From assembly GCF_015326965.1 (NCBI RefSeq), contig NZ_CP017659.1:2418001-2482000 (forward strand): DNA of 64,000 bases. Direction: 5' to 3'. A program made the position numbers and the translations under genes. Under the pieces are notes generated by a model. The model saw nothing but the letters and a program-made list of their open reading frames with translations, was not told the origin of the DNA and ran no database searches. The number at the start of each line of letters is the position of its first letter. The first letter of the stretch is position 1. This DNA comes from Paenibacillus sp. JZ16 (GTDB lineage: Bacteria > Bacillota > Bacilli > Paenibacillales > Paenibacillaceae). This document shows, in pieces, positions 44,718 to 54,819 of this stretch.

Positions 44718-45170
44718 TTGAACGACAAGGCAAAGCAGTGGATCGACCGGTATGTCGATGTCTATCTGCTTGTATCGAGGCGGATCAACGCCCAGATTCG
44801 AGAGCAGCTCGGCGAGGATCTGACCAGTGACCAGTTTCAAGTGGTACGCTTGATCAACGGCACGGATTACTGTACTTCATCCTATCTGGCGGAAGCTCTC
44901 GCGGTTGGCAAAAGCTCGGTTACGGCTATCGTCAACCGTCTCGTGGATGCCGGCATTATCGACAGAACCCGGGACGAAGCAGATCGCAGGCTGGTGTATC
45001 TGACTTTGACGGAATACGGACATACGATTTTTGAATCTGCCCAGGAACAGATGAGGGAGATCGTCTCCCCTTACCTGCAGCATTTTGAAGAAAAAGATAT
45101 CGAAATGTTTATCTCGATGTTCGAGAAACTGGGGCAATTGATGTTTGAATCAGGGGGGAGAAAGAATTGA
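44718..45170 (+). CDS. MarR-family transcriptional regulator
   Basis: A protein of about 150 residues with the winged HTH (SYLAEALAVGKSSVTAIVNRLVDAGIIDRTRDEADRRLVYLTLTEYG) typical of MarR. The start is TTG at 44718, seven to eight bases after AGAGGAG; the ATG-less upstream GTG has no site. Its stop overlaps the start of the MMPL exporter (TTGA), so the two form an operon. Paired palindromes lie just upstream. The arrangement matches the YdgG-YdgH pair of Bacillus. Confidence 0.9.
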   Translation: MNDKAKQWIDRYVDVYLLVSRRINAQIREQLGEDLTSDQFQVVRLINGTDYCTSSYLAEALAVGKSSVTAIVNRLVDAGIIDRTRDEADRRLVYLTLTEYGHTIFESAQEQMREIVSPYLQHFEEKDIEMFISMFEKLGQLMFESGGRKN

Positions 45171-48100
45171 AAGCCATACTGAAAGCAAGATGGGCCATTA
45201 TCGTTCTGTGGCTGGCTGCCGCAGTTATGCTGTTTTTGTTCGCGCCGTCCATGTCGGATCTGGTGCGGGAGAAAGGGCAATTATCCGTACCGGACGGTTA
45301 TACCTCTTCGCGTGCGGCGGAAATTCTCAAGGAGGCCTCCGGCGGCGAGGAAGGGGAAACCCTGCATCAGGTTGCGCTCGTCTTCAATAAACCCGATGGG
45401 TTAAGCGAATCGGATAAGGAGAGCATCCGGGAGGGTGTTCAAGCTTTAAACGATAATAAAGAAAGCCTCCATATCGATTCCATAAATGAACCGTTCACAC
45501 AGACGGAGCTGGAAGATACGCTCATCGCCAAAGACGGCAAGACCATCATGGTCGCGCTTCAGGTCAGCGGCGGCCAGGAAGCCGTCAAAGAGCTGCCACA
45601 GAAGGTTAATCAGGTGCTGGAAGGCGTTCAAGCCGATCATTACCTGACAAGCGAAGGCCTCATTAATGAAGACACCATCGTCAGCTCCGAGGAAGGCCTG
45701 AAGAAAACGGAATACATTACAGTTGTCTTTATTCTCCTCATTCTGTTCGTTGTATTCCGTTCCTTCGTGGCACCGTTCGTCCCGTTGTTGACCGTAGGGC
45801 TCAGTTATATCGTGTCGCAGTCGGTCGTTTCTTTTCTTGTGGACCAGTTCAACTTCCCGATATCGACCTTCACTCAGATCTTTATGGTAGCCGTCATGTT
45901 CGGGATCGGGACCGACTACTGTATCCTGCTGATCAGCCGGTTTAAGGAAGAACTCACCACGTCGGAGGATACCAAGACGGCGATCATCGAGACTTACCGA
46001 AAAGCAGGCGGCACCGTGATCTATTCCGGGCTTGCCGTATTTGTCGGCTTTGCAGCCATCGGGTTATCCAAATTCATTCTGTACAAATCCGCGGTTGCGG
46101 TTGCAATCGGCATCGCCGTTATGCTCCTGGCATTGGTTACCGTCGTTCCATTCTTCATGGCGGTGCTGGGCAAGAAGCTTTTCTGGCCGTCACGCGGCAA
46201 GCTGGAGCATAGCGAAAACAAGCTTTGGGGGGCGGCAGGTTCCTTCTCGCTTAAGCGCCCTTGGGCTGCATTGCTTGTCGTAGCCGTTATCGTTGCCCCT
46301 TTCCTGGCTACATACAGCGGCAAGCTGTCGTTTAACAGCCTGGAGGAAATCGGGCCAAGTTACGCTTCGGTCAAGGGCTTTAACATTATTTCGGACAGCT
46401 TCGGCCCCGGACAATCGCTGCCATCCACCATCGTGATCAAGAACGATGACCGCATGGATACGGCGGAATACATGGGACTCGCGGAAAAAATCAGCCGGGA
46501 AGTGGAAAAGGTTGATGGCGTGTCCAGCGTACGCGGGCTCTCCCGGCCAACCGGCGAGCAAATCAACGATTTCCTCATTCCGACTCAAGTGAAAACGTTA
46601 AATGAAGGATTGGGAGAGTCCAAAGACGGACTGACCCAGATTCAGAATGGACTATCCGAAGCAGGCAAGCAGCTCAGCGAGAATACGCCGAAGCTGAATG
46701 AAGCCGCAGCGGGAGCCAAGGAGCTGACCAAGGGAACCGCCGACCTCAAGGACGGCATCACGGAGCTTGGCCAAGGCCTCAGCGCTATCCAAAAAGGAAT
46801 CCAGAGCGGCAGCGCAGGCGCAGGCGAACTCAAAGCAGGGCTTGCCCAGGCTGCGAAAAGCGCGAAAGAGTTAGCTGCAGCTCATGCCCAGCTACTCCAA
46901 GGTTATAAACAGCTTGATACCGGATTAGCAGCTCTTGAAGGCGGCGTTGCCGGACTTAAAGAACAGCTGGGCGGCGTTGCGGCTGCACTGAGCGGACTTG
47001 AAGGCTCCTTCACGGGACTGGAGAGCAACCACCCGGAACTCATTCAGGATGCCGACTATCAAACCATCAAAGGTACCGTTACACAAACAGCCGCAGGCAC
47101 AGCCGAGCTGGCAGCAGGGTTAGGACAAATCTCCGAGCAGCTTAAAGGCGCGTCAGCCGGCTTATCGGAAGCCAACGCCGGCTACGCCAAGGCAGCCGCC
47201 GGTCAAACGGCGCTTGCCAACGGTCTTCAGCAGCTTGTGTCCGGTATCGCCGAGCTTCAATCCGGCCTTTCACAGGCAGCTAACGGGCAAGGACAGATCG
47301 TGAGCCAAATCCCTTCCATTACAGGCGGTCTGGACCAGCTGCAAGGCGGACAGAAGCAGCTTGCCGACGGCTTTGGCGATCTAACCGGCCAGATCGGAGA
47401 ACTAACGGAAGGCCTGAACGCCAGCGCGGACGGATTGAAGCAAATTTCGGACGGACTGCATTCCGCACAGGATTATCTGCAGCAGATCCAGGACGTTCAG
47501 GATGAAGAGCTCAGCGGGTTCTTCATTCCGCAGGAAGCCCTTGAGAATGAAGAGTTCCAGACGGTATTCGATACCTATCTCAGCGATGATCGCAAAGTAA
47601 TGACGCTGGATGTGGTTCTGGCAACCAATCCGTACAGCGAAGAGGCGCTGGGCAGCGTCGAACAGATTCAATCCGCTGTAGATCGCGCAGTAAAAGATAC
47701 GAAATTGGAGAATGCCGAGGTTGCCATCAGCGGCATTACCAGCACGAACAACGATTTGCAGAACATATCGAATGAAGACTACACGCGAACCGTGATTCTC
47801 ATGCTGAGCGGAATCTTCATTATCCTGGTCGTGCTGCTGCGCTCCATCGTGATGCCGATCTATCTGATTGTTTCACTGGTCATCACATACTTTACCGCTG
47901 TCGGCGTTACGGAGATGATATTCGTTCACGGCTTCGGGTATTCCGGCATTACCTGGGCCACGCCGTTCTTCAGCTTTGTCATGCTGATTGCGCTTGGGGT
48001 GGATTACAGCATCTTCCTAATGGCGCGTTTCAACGAGAACAAGTCCTGGAATGTTCAGGATGCCATTCTGCATGCCATGCGCAACATGGGTACTGTGATC

Positions 48101-48334
48101 CTGTCCGCAGTAGTCATTCTTGGCGGTACCTTTGCGGCGATGTATCCGTCCGGCGTACTGTCCATGATGCAGATCGCAACGGTTGTCCTGGTTGGACTTG
48201 TGCTATACGCACTCCTGTTCCTTCCATTCTTCGTACCGGTGATGGTCCGTATCTTCGGCCGGGCTAACTGGTGGCCGTTCACCCCGAAGGAGCAGGATGC
48301 AAAGAGCCCTTCCGGACATGACGTAGGAGTGTAG
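45167..48334 (+). CDS. MMPL/RND-family exporter with long coiled-coil-like insertion
   Basis: A 1055-residue membrane protein. Two blocks of about six membrane segments (residues 175-340 and 860-1020) each contain an RND signature (GIGTDYCILLISRFKEEL and ALGVDYSIFLMARFNENK). Between them lies a large extracellular region with repeated Ala/Gly/Gln/Leu-rich segments (AGAKELTKGTADLKDGITEL and similar), like those of YhgE/Pip-type proteins. The TTG start at 45167 follows GGGGGGAG and overlaps the MarR stop. Likely exports lipids or antimicrobial compounds under MarR control. Confidence 0.9.
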   Translation: MKAILKARWAIIVLWLAAAVMLFLFAPSMSDLVREKGQLSVPDGYTSSRAAEILKEASGGEEGETLHQVALVFNKPDGLSESDKESIREGVQALNDNKESLHIDSINEPFTQTELEDTLIAKDGKTIMVALQVSGGQEAVKELPQKVNQVLEGVQADHYLTSEGLINEDTIVSSEEGLKKTEYITVVFILLILFVVFRSFVAPFVPLLTVGLSYIVSQSVVSFLVDQFNFPISTFTQIFMVAVMFGIGTDYCILLISRFKEELTTSEDTKTAIIETYRKAGGTVIYSGLAVFVGFAAIGLSKFILYKSAVAVAIGIAVMLLALVTVVPFFMAVLGKKLFWPSRGKLEHSENKLWGAAGSFSLKRPWAALLVVAVIVAPFLATYSGKLSFNSLEEIGPSYASVKGFNIISDSFGPGQSLPSTIVIKNDDRMDTAEYMGLAEKISREVEKVDGVSSVRGLSRPTGEQINDFLIPTQVKTLNEGLGESKDGLTQIQNGLSEAGKQLSENTPKLNEAAAGAKELTKGTADLKDGITELGQGLSAIQKGIQSGSAGAGELKAGLAQAAKSAKELAAAHAQLLQGYKQLDTGLAALEGGVAGLKEQLGGVAAALSGLEGSFTGLESNHPELIQDADYQTIKGTVTQTAAGTAELAAGLGQISEQLKGASAGLSEANAGYAKAAAGQTALANGLQQLVSGIAELQSGLSQAANGQGQIVSQIPSITGGLDQLQGGQKQLADGFGDLTGQIGELTEGLNASADGLKQISDGLHSAQDYLQQIQDVQDEELSGFFIPQEALENEEFQTVFDTYLSDDRKVMTLDVVLATNPYSEEALGSVEQIQSAVDRAVKDTKLENAEVAISGITSTNNDLQNISNEDYTRTVILMLSGIFIILVVLLRSIVMPIYLIVSLVITYFTAVGVTEMIFVHGFGYSGITWATPFFSFVMLIALGVDYSIFLMARFNENKSWNVQDAILHAMRNMGTVILSAVVILGGTFAAMYPSGVLSMMQIATVVLVGLVLYALLFLPFFVPVMVRIFGRANWWPFTPKEQDAKSPSGHDVGV

Positions 48335-48373
48335 CCATTACAAGGGTGACCCCAATCTAACAATGATCACCAT

Positions 48374-48415
48374 AACCGTCTTTTTCCTGATTCATGACAG
48401 GTAAAAAGGCGGTTA
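48374..48415 (+). terminator. Terminator after the MMPL gene
   Basis: AACCG and CGGTT flank CTTTTT/AAAAAG and a CCTG/CAGG core, followed by ATTTTC. Confidence 0.8.
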
Positions 48416-48600
48416 TTTTCTATGCCATTTCAATAAAAGTGAACGGAAACCTTAACCGTGAGTACTTGGGACTACTACCAAAGAACCGAACGAATGCTTT
48501 TTGTTGGAGAATAGCTATACGATCGTCACATTTTCTCGTATATTAAGAAGAAGAATTCTCGGATTTCAAACCATACCAAAACTAAAAGGGAACGTGAACA

Positions 48601-51600
48601 GTGCCAACACGATCTGCAAACCATACCTATCGCATTCAAACTAAAAAGATTCTACAGTATATATTGGCCGTTGCTGTTTTTCTGTCCGTGCTCCTCAGCC
48701 TTCGGTGGTATTGGATCGAGGCCTTCGTTCCTCCCCACCATCCGAAAGCTTCCCAAGGGGTGCTCGACTTACGCAGCTGGGACCTCACTCATTCCAAATC
48801 CATTACATTGGATGGAGAATGGGAGTTCTACCCTGACATGCTTGCCACAAAACAAGAACTGGAGCAAACCAATCCGCAGCATCGCTATGTGCAGGTACCG
48901 GGAAATTGGCGGGGGAGCCAAACGGAGGAATCCGGATCTGCCTATGGTACCGGAACCTATCGGCTTCGTATTCTGGTCGATCCATCCTTAACCGCTCCCC
49001 TTTCGTTCTGGATCCAGCAGATCCAGGCTTCGGCGAGTGTCGAGATAAACGGCCTTAAGATGGGAGAGATGGGCAACACCGGAGAGGACGGCAAAGACAA
49101 CTATTCACCGGCTCGAAGTCCCTTCGTTGTCGATTACGCTCCCGCCAAACACACGCAAGACATCGATTTGATTATACGCGTGGCCAACCATGAGCATCCA
49201 CGCCAAGGCGGAATTGTAAATTCCATCAAGCTGGGATCCAGCCAAGCCATCCATGGTGAACGCGGACTTTCCATCGATCTTCAGCTCATTACATTCGTTG
49301 TGCTCATCCTTCACAGTCTGTATTCCTGCATCCTGTTCTTATTCAATCCGCGGGAATGGACGCTTCTTGATTTTTTTCTGCTGCTTCTCACCGCATCTGT
49401 GACGATTGGAGTGTCAGATGACGATTTACTGCTGAAATGGCTGTCCATCAATTACGATTGGGATCTTAAAATCTCCATATTGTCTTATTCCTGGCTATCT
49501 TTTTTCATATTGAAGATGACCAGAAGTTTCACCATAAAGACCCGCAGCCGATGGTTTACCGCATATTGCGTTTCCCTGCTTCTATATTCCGGATTTATTG
49601 CAATCGCGCCTGCTTCGCTTGTTTTCTGGACGGTGGAGTATAAAGTTTTTACCGTTTTTTATATATTGCCGATCATCATCACGATCTATATGTTCGGGCG
49701 AATGGTGGCTGCAAGCCGGGATGACGCAATCTTTCTGCTCTTGGCAGCCAGCGGCGTTTTCTCCAGTGTTATTTGGGGAGCACTCATCAAATATCAGGAA
49801 CTTCCAAAAGTGTATTACCCCGTTGATGTCATCGCGGCCATCATCGGTTTCTCTGCCTATTGGTTTAAGCGTTATTTCCGCAACGTCGATAAAATCAGCA
49901 AGCTTAACCGCGAATTGCAGAAAGCGGACAAAATGAAAGACCGGTTTCTGGCCCAGACCTCACACGAGCTGCGAACGCCGCTGCACGGGATCATGAATAT
50001 CGCCCAGAGCGTCTCAGACAGGGAACAGCATAATATGGACAATCGAAGCGCGGAGGATATGAAGCTCCTTGTTAAGGTTGGACGCCAGATGTCTCATTTG
50101 CTGAATGATCTACTGGACGCCGTAAGGCTGAGGGAAAAGCGAATCGTACTGCATGCCGAGCCGCTATCCCTTCCCTCTATCGTAAATGGCGTTATCGATA
50201 TCCTGAAGTATTTGCTCGAAGGAAAAGCCGTGCAGTTAAAAATGGATATAGACACATCCGAAGCCCTCCCTCTCGTTATGGCTGATGAAAAGAGGCTGGT
50301 GCAAATCCTTATGAATTTATTGCATAATGCCATCAAACATACCGAGGAAGGAATCATTGCCGTAACGGCCAACGCCAAGAACGGGCAAATGTTCATCAAG
50401 GTAACGGATACGGGAACGGGAATGGATCAGGAAACACAGCAGCGGGTATTTCTGCCATACGAACAAGGCGATCCCGGATACGGCGACACCAACGGCATAG
50501 GTTTGGGCCTTAGCATCAGCAGAGAATTGGTGGAGCTTCATGGCGGCTGGATGACGGTTCACTCCGAAATCGGAAAGGGTTCGACGTTTACATTCACGCT
50601 GCCTTTGGCGGATTCGACTGACGTAGAGATGGCCCCGAACCTATCGGCCGTTCGGCTCGAGGCCTATGAAGAAATAGCGGCAAGCCGGAACGACCTGAAT
50701 GACCAGCCGCTTCTAACCGCAGAAGTCCCGTTAGTGGAAGAGCAGATGAACATTTTAGCCGTTGACGATAATTTTGTGAATTTGAGAGTGCTTGCAAATA
50801 TATTGATGACTGAACCTTACCACCTGCAATTAGCAGCATCGGCCGGGGAAGCGCTGGAATTGCTCGGAACGAAAGCATGGGATTTAGTAATTGCAGACGT
50901 GATGATGCCGCAGATTTCTGGTTACGAGCTGACACGGAAGATAAGAGAACGTTATTCCCCTTCCGAACTCCCTGTGCTTCTGTTGACGGCGCGAAGCGAG
51001 CCCTCCGACATGTATGCGGGGTTTCGGGCGGGTGCCAACGATTATGTCACGAAACCAGTGGATCCGATGGAGCTTAAATACCGTATCCAGTCATTGATTA
51101 CGTTAAAGCAGTCCGTGAACGAGCGTCTGCGTATGGAAGCTGCCTATCTGCAAGCTCAAATCCACCCGCATTTTTTGTTCAACACCTTGAATTCAATCCA
51201 CGCATTGAGTGAAATTGATGTGGAAAGAATGCGAAAACTTAACGAGGCCTTTAGTTCATACCTGCAAATTAGTTTTCAATATCAAAACTCCGGCAAATTT
51301 GTCTCGCTATCGGAAGAACTCGAACTTGTACGCGCATATTTGTACGTTGAGAAGGAACGACATGGCAACAGGCTCCATGTCATATGGAACGTGGATCAGG
51401 ACATTCACCTCCTGCTCCCTCCATTAACGATTCAGCCTCTGGTTGAGAATGCCGTACAGCACGGTATTATGCCAATCGCTAAGGGCGGAACCGTACACAT
51501 TCGCATTGAACGTCAGGAGCTTTCCACGCTGATTCAGGTCAAGGATAACGGCATGGGAATGAGCACAGAAAAGGTACAGGGGTTGCTGGATGCTCCGCGA

Positions 51601-51735
51601 GAGGACAAGAGAGGAATTGGCCTGTACAATACGAATCGCAGATTGATTCAGACGTATGGGAGCGGTCTTTCCATTCAAAGCGAGGTCCGTGTAGGGACAA
51701 GCGTATCTTTTGTCATTCCCGATTCGGAGCATTAG
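48601..51735 (+). CDS. Hybrid sensor: 7TM sensor, HisKA kinase, receiver and LytS-type kinase in one protein
   Basis: A 1044-residue protein starting GTG after AAAGGGAACG. It has a membrane segment (about 17-37), an extracellular jelly-roll-like domain (50-215), seven or so membrane helices (225-420), a HisKA box SHELRTPLHG near His455, an ATP-binding domain with DTGTGMD and GLGLSIS motifs (575-680), a receiver with phospho-acceptor Asp near 765 (VIADVMMPQISG) and DYVTKPVDP, then a second, LytS-type kinase with QIHPHFLFNTLNSIHA near 855 and a second ATP domain (NGMGMS near 981). No partner regulator is adjacent. The two kinase modules belong to different families. Confidence 0.9.
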   Translation: MPTRSANHTYRIQTKKILQYILAVAVFLSVLLSLRWYWIEAFVPPHHPKASQGVLDLRSWDLTHSKSITLDGEWEFYPDMLATKQELEQTNPQHRYVQVPGNWRGSQTEESGSAYGTGTYRLRILVDPSLTAPLSFWIQQIQASASVEINGLKMGEMGNTGEDGKDNYSPARSPFVVDYAPAKHTQDIDLIIRVANHEHPRQGGIVNSIKLGSSQAIHGERGLSIDLQLITFVVLILHSLYSCILFLFNPREWTLLDFFLLLLTASVTIGVSDDDLLLKWLSINYDWDLKISILSYSWLSFFILKMTRSFTIKTRSRWFTAYCVSLLLYSGFIAIAPASLVFWTVEYKVFTVFYILPIIITIYMFGRMVAASRDDAIFLLLAASGVFSSVIWGALIKYQELPKVYYPVDVIAAIIGFSAYWFKRYFRNVDKISKLNRELQKADKMKDRFLAQTSHELRTPLHGIMNIAQSVSDREQHNMDNRSAEDMKLLVKVGRQMSHLLNDLLDAVRLREKRIVLHAEPLSLPSIVNGVIDILKYLLEGKAVQLKMDIDTSEALPLVMADEKRLVQILMNLLHNAIKHTEEGIIAVTANAKNGQMFIKVTDTGTGMDQETQQRVFLPYEQGDPGYGDTNGIGLGLSISRELVELHGGWMTVHSEIGKGSTFTFTLPLADSTDVEMAPNLSAVRLEAYEEIAASRNDLNDQPLLTAEVPLVEEQMNILAVDDNFVNLRVLANILMTEPYHLQLAASAGEALELLGTKAWDLVIADVMMPQISGYELTRKIRERYSPSELPVLLLTARSEPSDMYAGFRAGANDYVTKPVDPMELKYRIQSLITLKQSVNERLRMEAAYLQAQIHPHFLFNTLNSIHALSEIDVERMRKLNEAFSSYLQISFQYQNSGKFVSLSEELELVRAYLYVEKERHGNRLHVIWNVDQDIHLLLPPLTIQPLVENAVQHGIMPIAKGGTVHIRIERQELSTLIQVKDNGMGMSTEKVQGLLDAPREDKRGIGLYNTNRRLIQTYGSGLSIQSEVRVGTSVSFVIPDSEH

Positions 51736-51753
51736 CGTTTCTTAACCGGTAAT

Positions 51754-51802
51754 AGGAGGGTATCCCGCCAGATCTAAGATCTTGGGACACCCTCCTTTTT
51801 TT
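51754..51802 (+). terminator. Terminator after the hybrid sensor gene, repeat-family member
   Basis: AGGAGGGT pairs with ACCCTCCT, and the T run follows. The loop holds TCCCGCCAGATCTAAGATCT, very like the terminator at 54820. Confidence 0.9.
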
Positions 51803-51898
51803 CAAATACAGACGGATCCGATTGCTGCGTGTTCTTATTCCTTCTGCCATTAACCGATACAGATCGCCGTAAATGGAACGATGCTCCAGTCTAGCAGC

Positions 51899-52579
51899 TT
51901 ACGATACAACTCCGATATAAAACCCGTCATACCCCTTACTTCCCACCGTTTGAATTGCCGTGCCGGAAATCGCGGAGTGGGCGGACAGCATATCCATGAA
52001 TTTGCGGATACCGTGCACCCGAGGGTCTGTGCTGTGATGATCGATCACTTCTCCATTCCGGATCACATTATCGCTAATAATGATCGTGCCCGGCCGTGAG
52101 AACTGTAACGCCCACTTCAAATAATTCGGATTGTTGGGTTTATCGGCATCAATGAAGATCAGATCGAACGGCTCCACCTTCTCCTTGGCCAGCTGCTCCA
52201 GCTGCAGCACAGCATCGCCTACCCGGATTTCCACCCTATCCTCCAGTCCGGCCAACGCAATATTGGATGTGGCAATCTCGGCATGATGCGGATCGAGCTC
52301 CAGTGAAATCAGCCGCCCCCCATCCCCAAGTGCTCTAGCCATCCAGATCGTACTGTAACCTCCCAGCGTACCAATCTCCAAAATTCGTTTCGCACCCTTG
52401 ATCTGAACGATGAGGTTCAGCAGCTTCCCTTGAGCCTTGGATACATCAATCTCCGGCAATCCGGCCTCCCGATTTGCAGCTAAGATCCTCTCCAAAACCT
52501 CATCATAAGGAATCAAATGTTCTGTGATGTAATCGTCTACTTTATCCCAAGTCGCAGCTGTATCATCCTTCTTGCTCAT
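51899..52579 (-). CDS. Class I SAM-dependent O-methyltransferase (caffeoyl-CoA type)
   Basis: A 226-residue protein with the SAM-binding IKGAKRILEIGTLGGYSTIWMA and the acidic FDLIFIDADKPNNPNYL, as in the catechol/caffeoyl-CoA methyltransferase group, which use a divalent metal. AAGGGAGGAAGCGGGC precedes the ATG. It is divergent from the LysR gene at 52710 with about 130 bp between. Substrate unknown. Confidence 0.88.
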   Translation of the reverse strand: MSKKDDTAATWDKVDDYITEHLIPYDEVLERILAANREAGLPEIDVSKAQGKLLNLIVQIKGAKRILEIGTLGGYSTIWMARALGDGGRLISLELDPHHAEIATSNIALAGLEDRVEIRVGDAVLQLEQLAKEKVEPFDLIFIDADKPNNPNYLKWALQFSRPGTIIISDNVIRNGEVIDHHSTDPRVHGIRKFMDMLSAHSAISGTAIQTVGSKGYDGFYIGVVS

Positions 52580-52709
52580 GCCCGCTTCCTCCCTTATTCT
52601 CCATATGGATCTTACAAAATCATTGTATGTGATTTATTGTTATAGATATAATATATATTTAAAGGACTTATATAACTTAAATATATGAATGAATGGGAGT
52701 GCGGCACTC

Positions 52710-53597
52710 ATGAATTTACACGCATTACGGCTCTTTCACGTTATCGCCACAACGGGCAGTGTTACCCGTGCTGCTGAATTGTTGAATATAAGCCAACCCG
52801 CCATAACAGCCCAGATTAAAAAATTCGAGAAGGAACTCTCCCTTACTCTGTTCAAGCCGCAGGGCAGGGGCATCGGGTTGACTTCGGCCGGAGCCGAGCT
52901 CGTTCCGCTTGCCAAAAGACTCTTCTCCGTCGAGCAGCAAATTGAACAGTTCTGCCTGGATTACCGCAGCGGTTCGAGGGGACAGATCCGCATGGCGGCT
53001 ACCTATCTTCCTTCCCATTTTCTTCTGCCGGCCTGGCTTGCGAAATACAAGCAGCGGTACGAAGAAGTAGAAATGAGCATAACCACCACCAATTCAAGCG
53101 ATGCACTTAAGCAGCTGTTACATATGAATGTCGACCTTGCGATATACGGCGGTCTGCCAGAGGAATCTCCGAATACGATACAGATCGTGGAGCTGTTCCG
53201 GGATGAGTTATGGTTTGTCGTATCCCCCGATCACCGCTATGCCAATCAGCGCATCTCCCTGGAAGAGATGATGAGAGAGCCATTTGTTATGCGGGAGGAA
53301 GGCAGTTCAACGCGAGAACGTTTATTTGCCTTATGCCGTACCCATAGCGCGCCTTCCCCGCGGATTACGCTGCAATTCAACGGTCTGCACGAAGCGATTA
53401 TGGCCGTCATTGCCGGATACGGTGCAAACTTTGTGTCCTCACTCGTTGTACGAGAGTATGTGGAGCGCGGCGAACTGAGCCGGGTCTATGTCGATGGAAT
53501 CGAGCTTCAAAATATCATAGCGGTCTGCACCCGTAAGCATGAACCGTTATCTGCTGCCGCCATGAACTTCGTGGATATGATCCGGAATCAGTCATAA
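52710..53597 (+). CDS. LysR-family transcriptional regulator (CysL/CbbR-like)
   Basis: About 295 residues. The HTH (LRLFHVIATTGSVTRAAELLN, then SQPAITAQIKKFEKEL) and a full effector domain are evident. The ATG at 52710 was chosen with GGGAG eleven bases upstream, since no better site lies before the longer frame. It is divergent from the methyltransferase gene and is probably its regulator. Confidence 0.88.
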   Translation: MNLHALRLFHVIATTGSVTRAAELLNISQPAITAQIKKFEKELSLTLFKPQGRGIGLTSAGAELVPLAKRLFSVEQQIEQFCLDYRSGSRGQIRMAATYLPSHFLLPAWLAKYKQRYEEVEMSITTTNSSDALKQLLHMNVDLAIYGGLPEESPNTIQIVELFRDELWFVVSPDHRYANQRISLEEMMREPFVMREEGSSTRERLFALCRTHSAPSPRITLQFNGLHEAIMAVIAGYGANFVSSLVVREYVERGELSRVYVDGIELQNIIAVCTRKHEPLSAAAMNFVDMIRNQS

Positions 53598-53652
53598 GTA
53601 CCCGTTACATTTGATTACCATATTAATGTGAAGGATAACCAAAACATTCCAA

Positions 53653-54168
53653 TCAAGACGTTAACAATCTGTTTAGTACCGACCTCATGGCAGCCTCACT
53701 GCCGTCATGTTCCACGACTTGCGCAAACGCGGCACGCAGTGCCTCCGCCAGAATGATGCCCAATTCTTCGCCAGCCTCTTCTCCTGATGCTGCGGCCAGT
53801 TGACCGAGATAACGGGCAACGGGATTGTCTCCTTTACGGGGATCTGGCTCAGACAGCAATCGCCCCGTTTTAAGGCGAATCATGCTGTCGTAAGCGGTCA
53901 ATAGAGCCGATTTCAGGCGCTGATCGGGAGGGGCTGCATCGGCAACTGCTTCCATGCGATCCAATATTCGAAGCGTTACGTCATCCCGAAGCAAGCCGTA
54001 AAATTTCTTTTTGGATTTGTAATGATGATAAAGAGCTCCCACGGTCACTCCGGCATCGGCAGCAATGTCGTCAACTTCCGCTTTGTGGTATCCCATCTCG
54101 GCAAAACGCTTCAATCCTGCCTGTATGAGTTTGTGCTGCGTGGTACCCGGTATTGGTATATGACTCAT
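53653..54168 (-). CDS. TetR-family transcriptional regulator
   Basis: About 171 residues. The HTH is clear: HKLIQAGLKRFAEMGYHKAEVDDIAADAGVTVGALYHHYKSKKKFY. The ATG at 54168 follows GGAGGGAG. It is convergent with the LysR gene and divergent from the VOC gene at 54361, with a palindrome between them. Confidence 0.9.
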   Translation of the reverse strand: MSHIPIPGTTQHKLIQAGLKRFAEMGYHKAEVDDIAADAGVTVGALYHHYKSKKKFYGLLRDDVTLRILDRMEAVADAAPPDQRLKSALLTAYDSMIRLKTGRLLSEPDPRKGDNPVARYLGQLAAASGEEAGEELGIILAEALRAAFAQVVEHDGSEAAMRSVLNRLLTS

Positions 54169-54285
54169 GTAACTCCCTCCGAAACGTTCATGCAAAGATA
54201 TCTAAATTCTAACATAGCAGCACTTTAAGAGATATAATCTTGATAGCTGTGGACAGCCATTTCTAAAAAAACAGCTTGATTATAC

Positions 54286-54304
54286 AACATAACTCGGTTA
54301 TGTT
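54286..54304. promoter_or_regulatory. Palindrome between TetR and VOC genes
   Basis: AACATAACTCGGTTATGTT: 8-bp arms AACATAAC/GTTATGTT around TCG. It lies in the 192-bp divergent region, consistent with control of the VOC gene and autoregulation by TetR. Confidence 0.55.
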
Positions 54305-54360
54305 AACTATAACCCAATTATCTTACATCACGAAACTATACTTTATTTCGAGGTGAGAAC

Positions 54361-54717
54361 ATGGAAGGTAACGTTATTTTTTATTTTGTTCCGGTCAAAG
54401 ATATCAAGACAGGCAAGAGCCTCTATCGCGACACGCTCGGTTTGGAAGAATCATGGCGCGAAGGAGATTACACGGTCGCCTTCAAGCTTCCCGGTACCGA
54501 CGTTGAATTGATGGTTGAACAAGTCTCGGAAGGAGGCCCGGATGCAGCTGGACCTGTTTTTCTCGTGCCATCTGTTCGGGAAATATACGAGAACAATCCC
54601 GGCAACCTGCAATTTATCGGCGAACCGGGTGAAACACCGGACGGCCTCTGGTTGAGTGCCAAGGATGATTCCGGCAACGGAATCTACTTCACGGATGAAA
54701 GCCTCCATGAATCCTGA
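54361..54717 (+). CDS. VOC (glyoxalase/bleomycin-resistance fold) protein
   Basis: A 118-residue protein beginning EGNVIFYFVPVKDIKTGKSLYRDTLGLEESWREGDY with a C-terminal DDSGNGIYFTD, the single-domain VOC pattern. Metal ligands are not obvious; the usual His at the start of strand one is absent. It is divergent from a TetR regulator and may confer resistance or process a small electrophile. The role is not defined. Confidence 0.82.
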   Translation: MEGNVIFYFVPVKDIKTGKSLYRDTLGLEESWREGDYTVAFKLPGTDVELMVEQVSEGGPDAAGPVFLVPSVREIYENNPGNLQFIGEPGETPDGLWLSAKDDSGNGIYFTDESLHES

Positions 54718-54819
54718 TCCCATTTGCGCCCATGGCCCCCTGCCCTCTAGGGAGTGACGGCGGCAAACGCCAATATCCATCGGCTTCAAATGCTGCAGTA
54801 ACAACAAGAACAAACAAAT

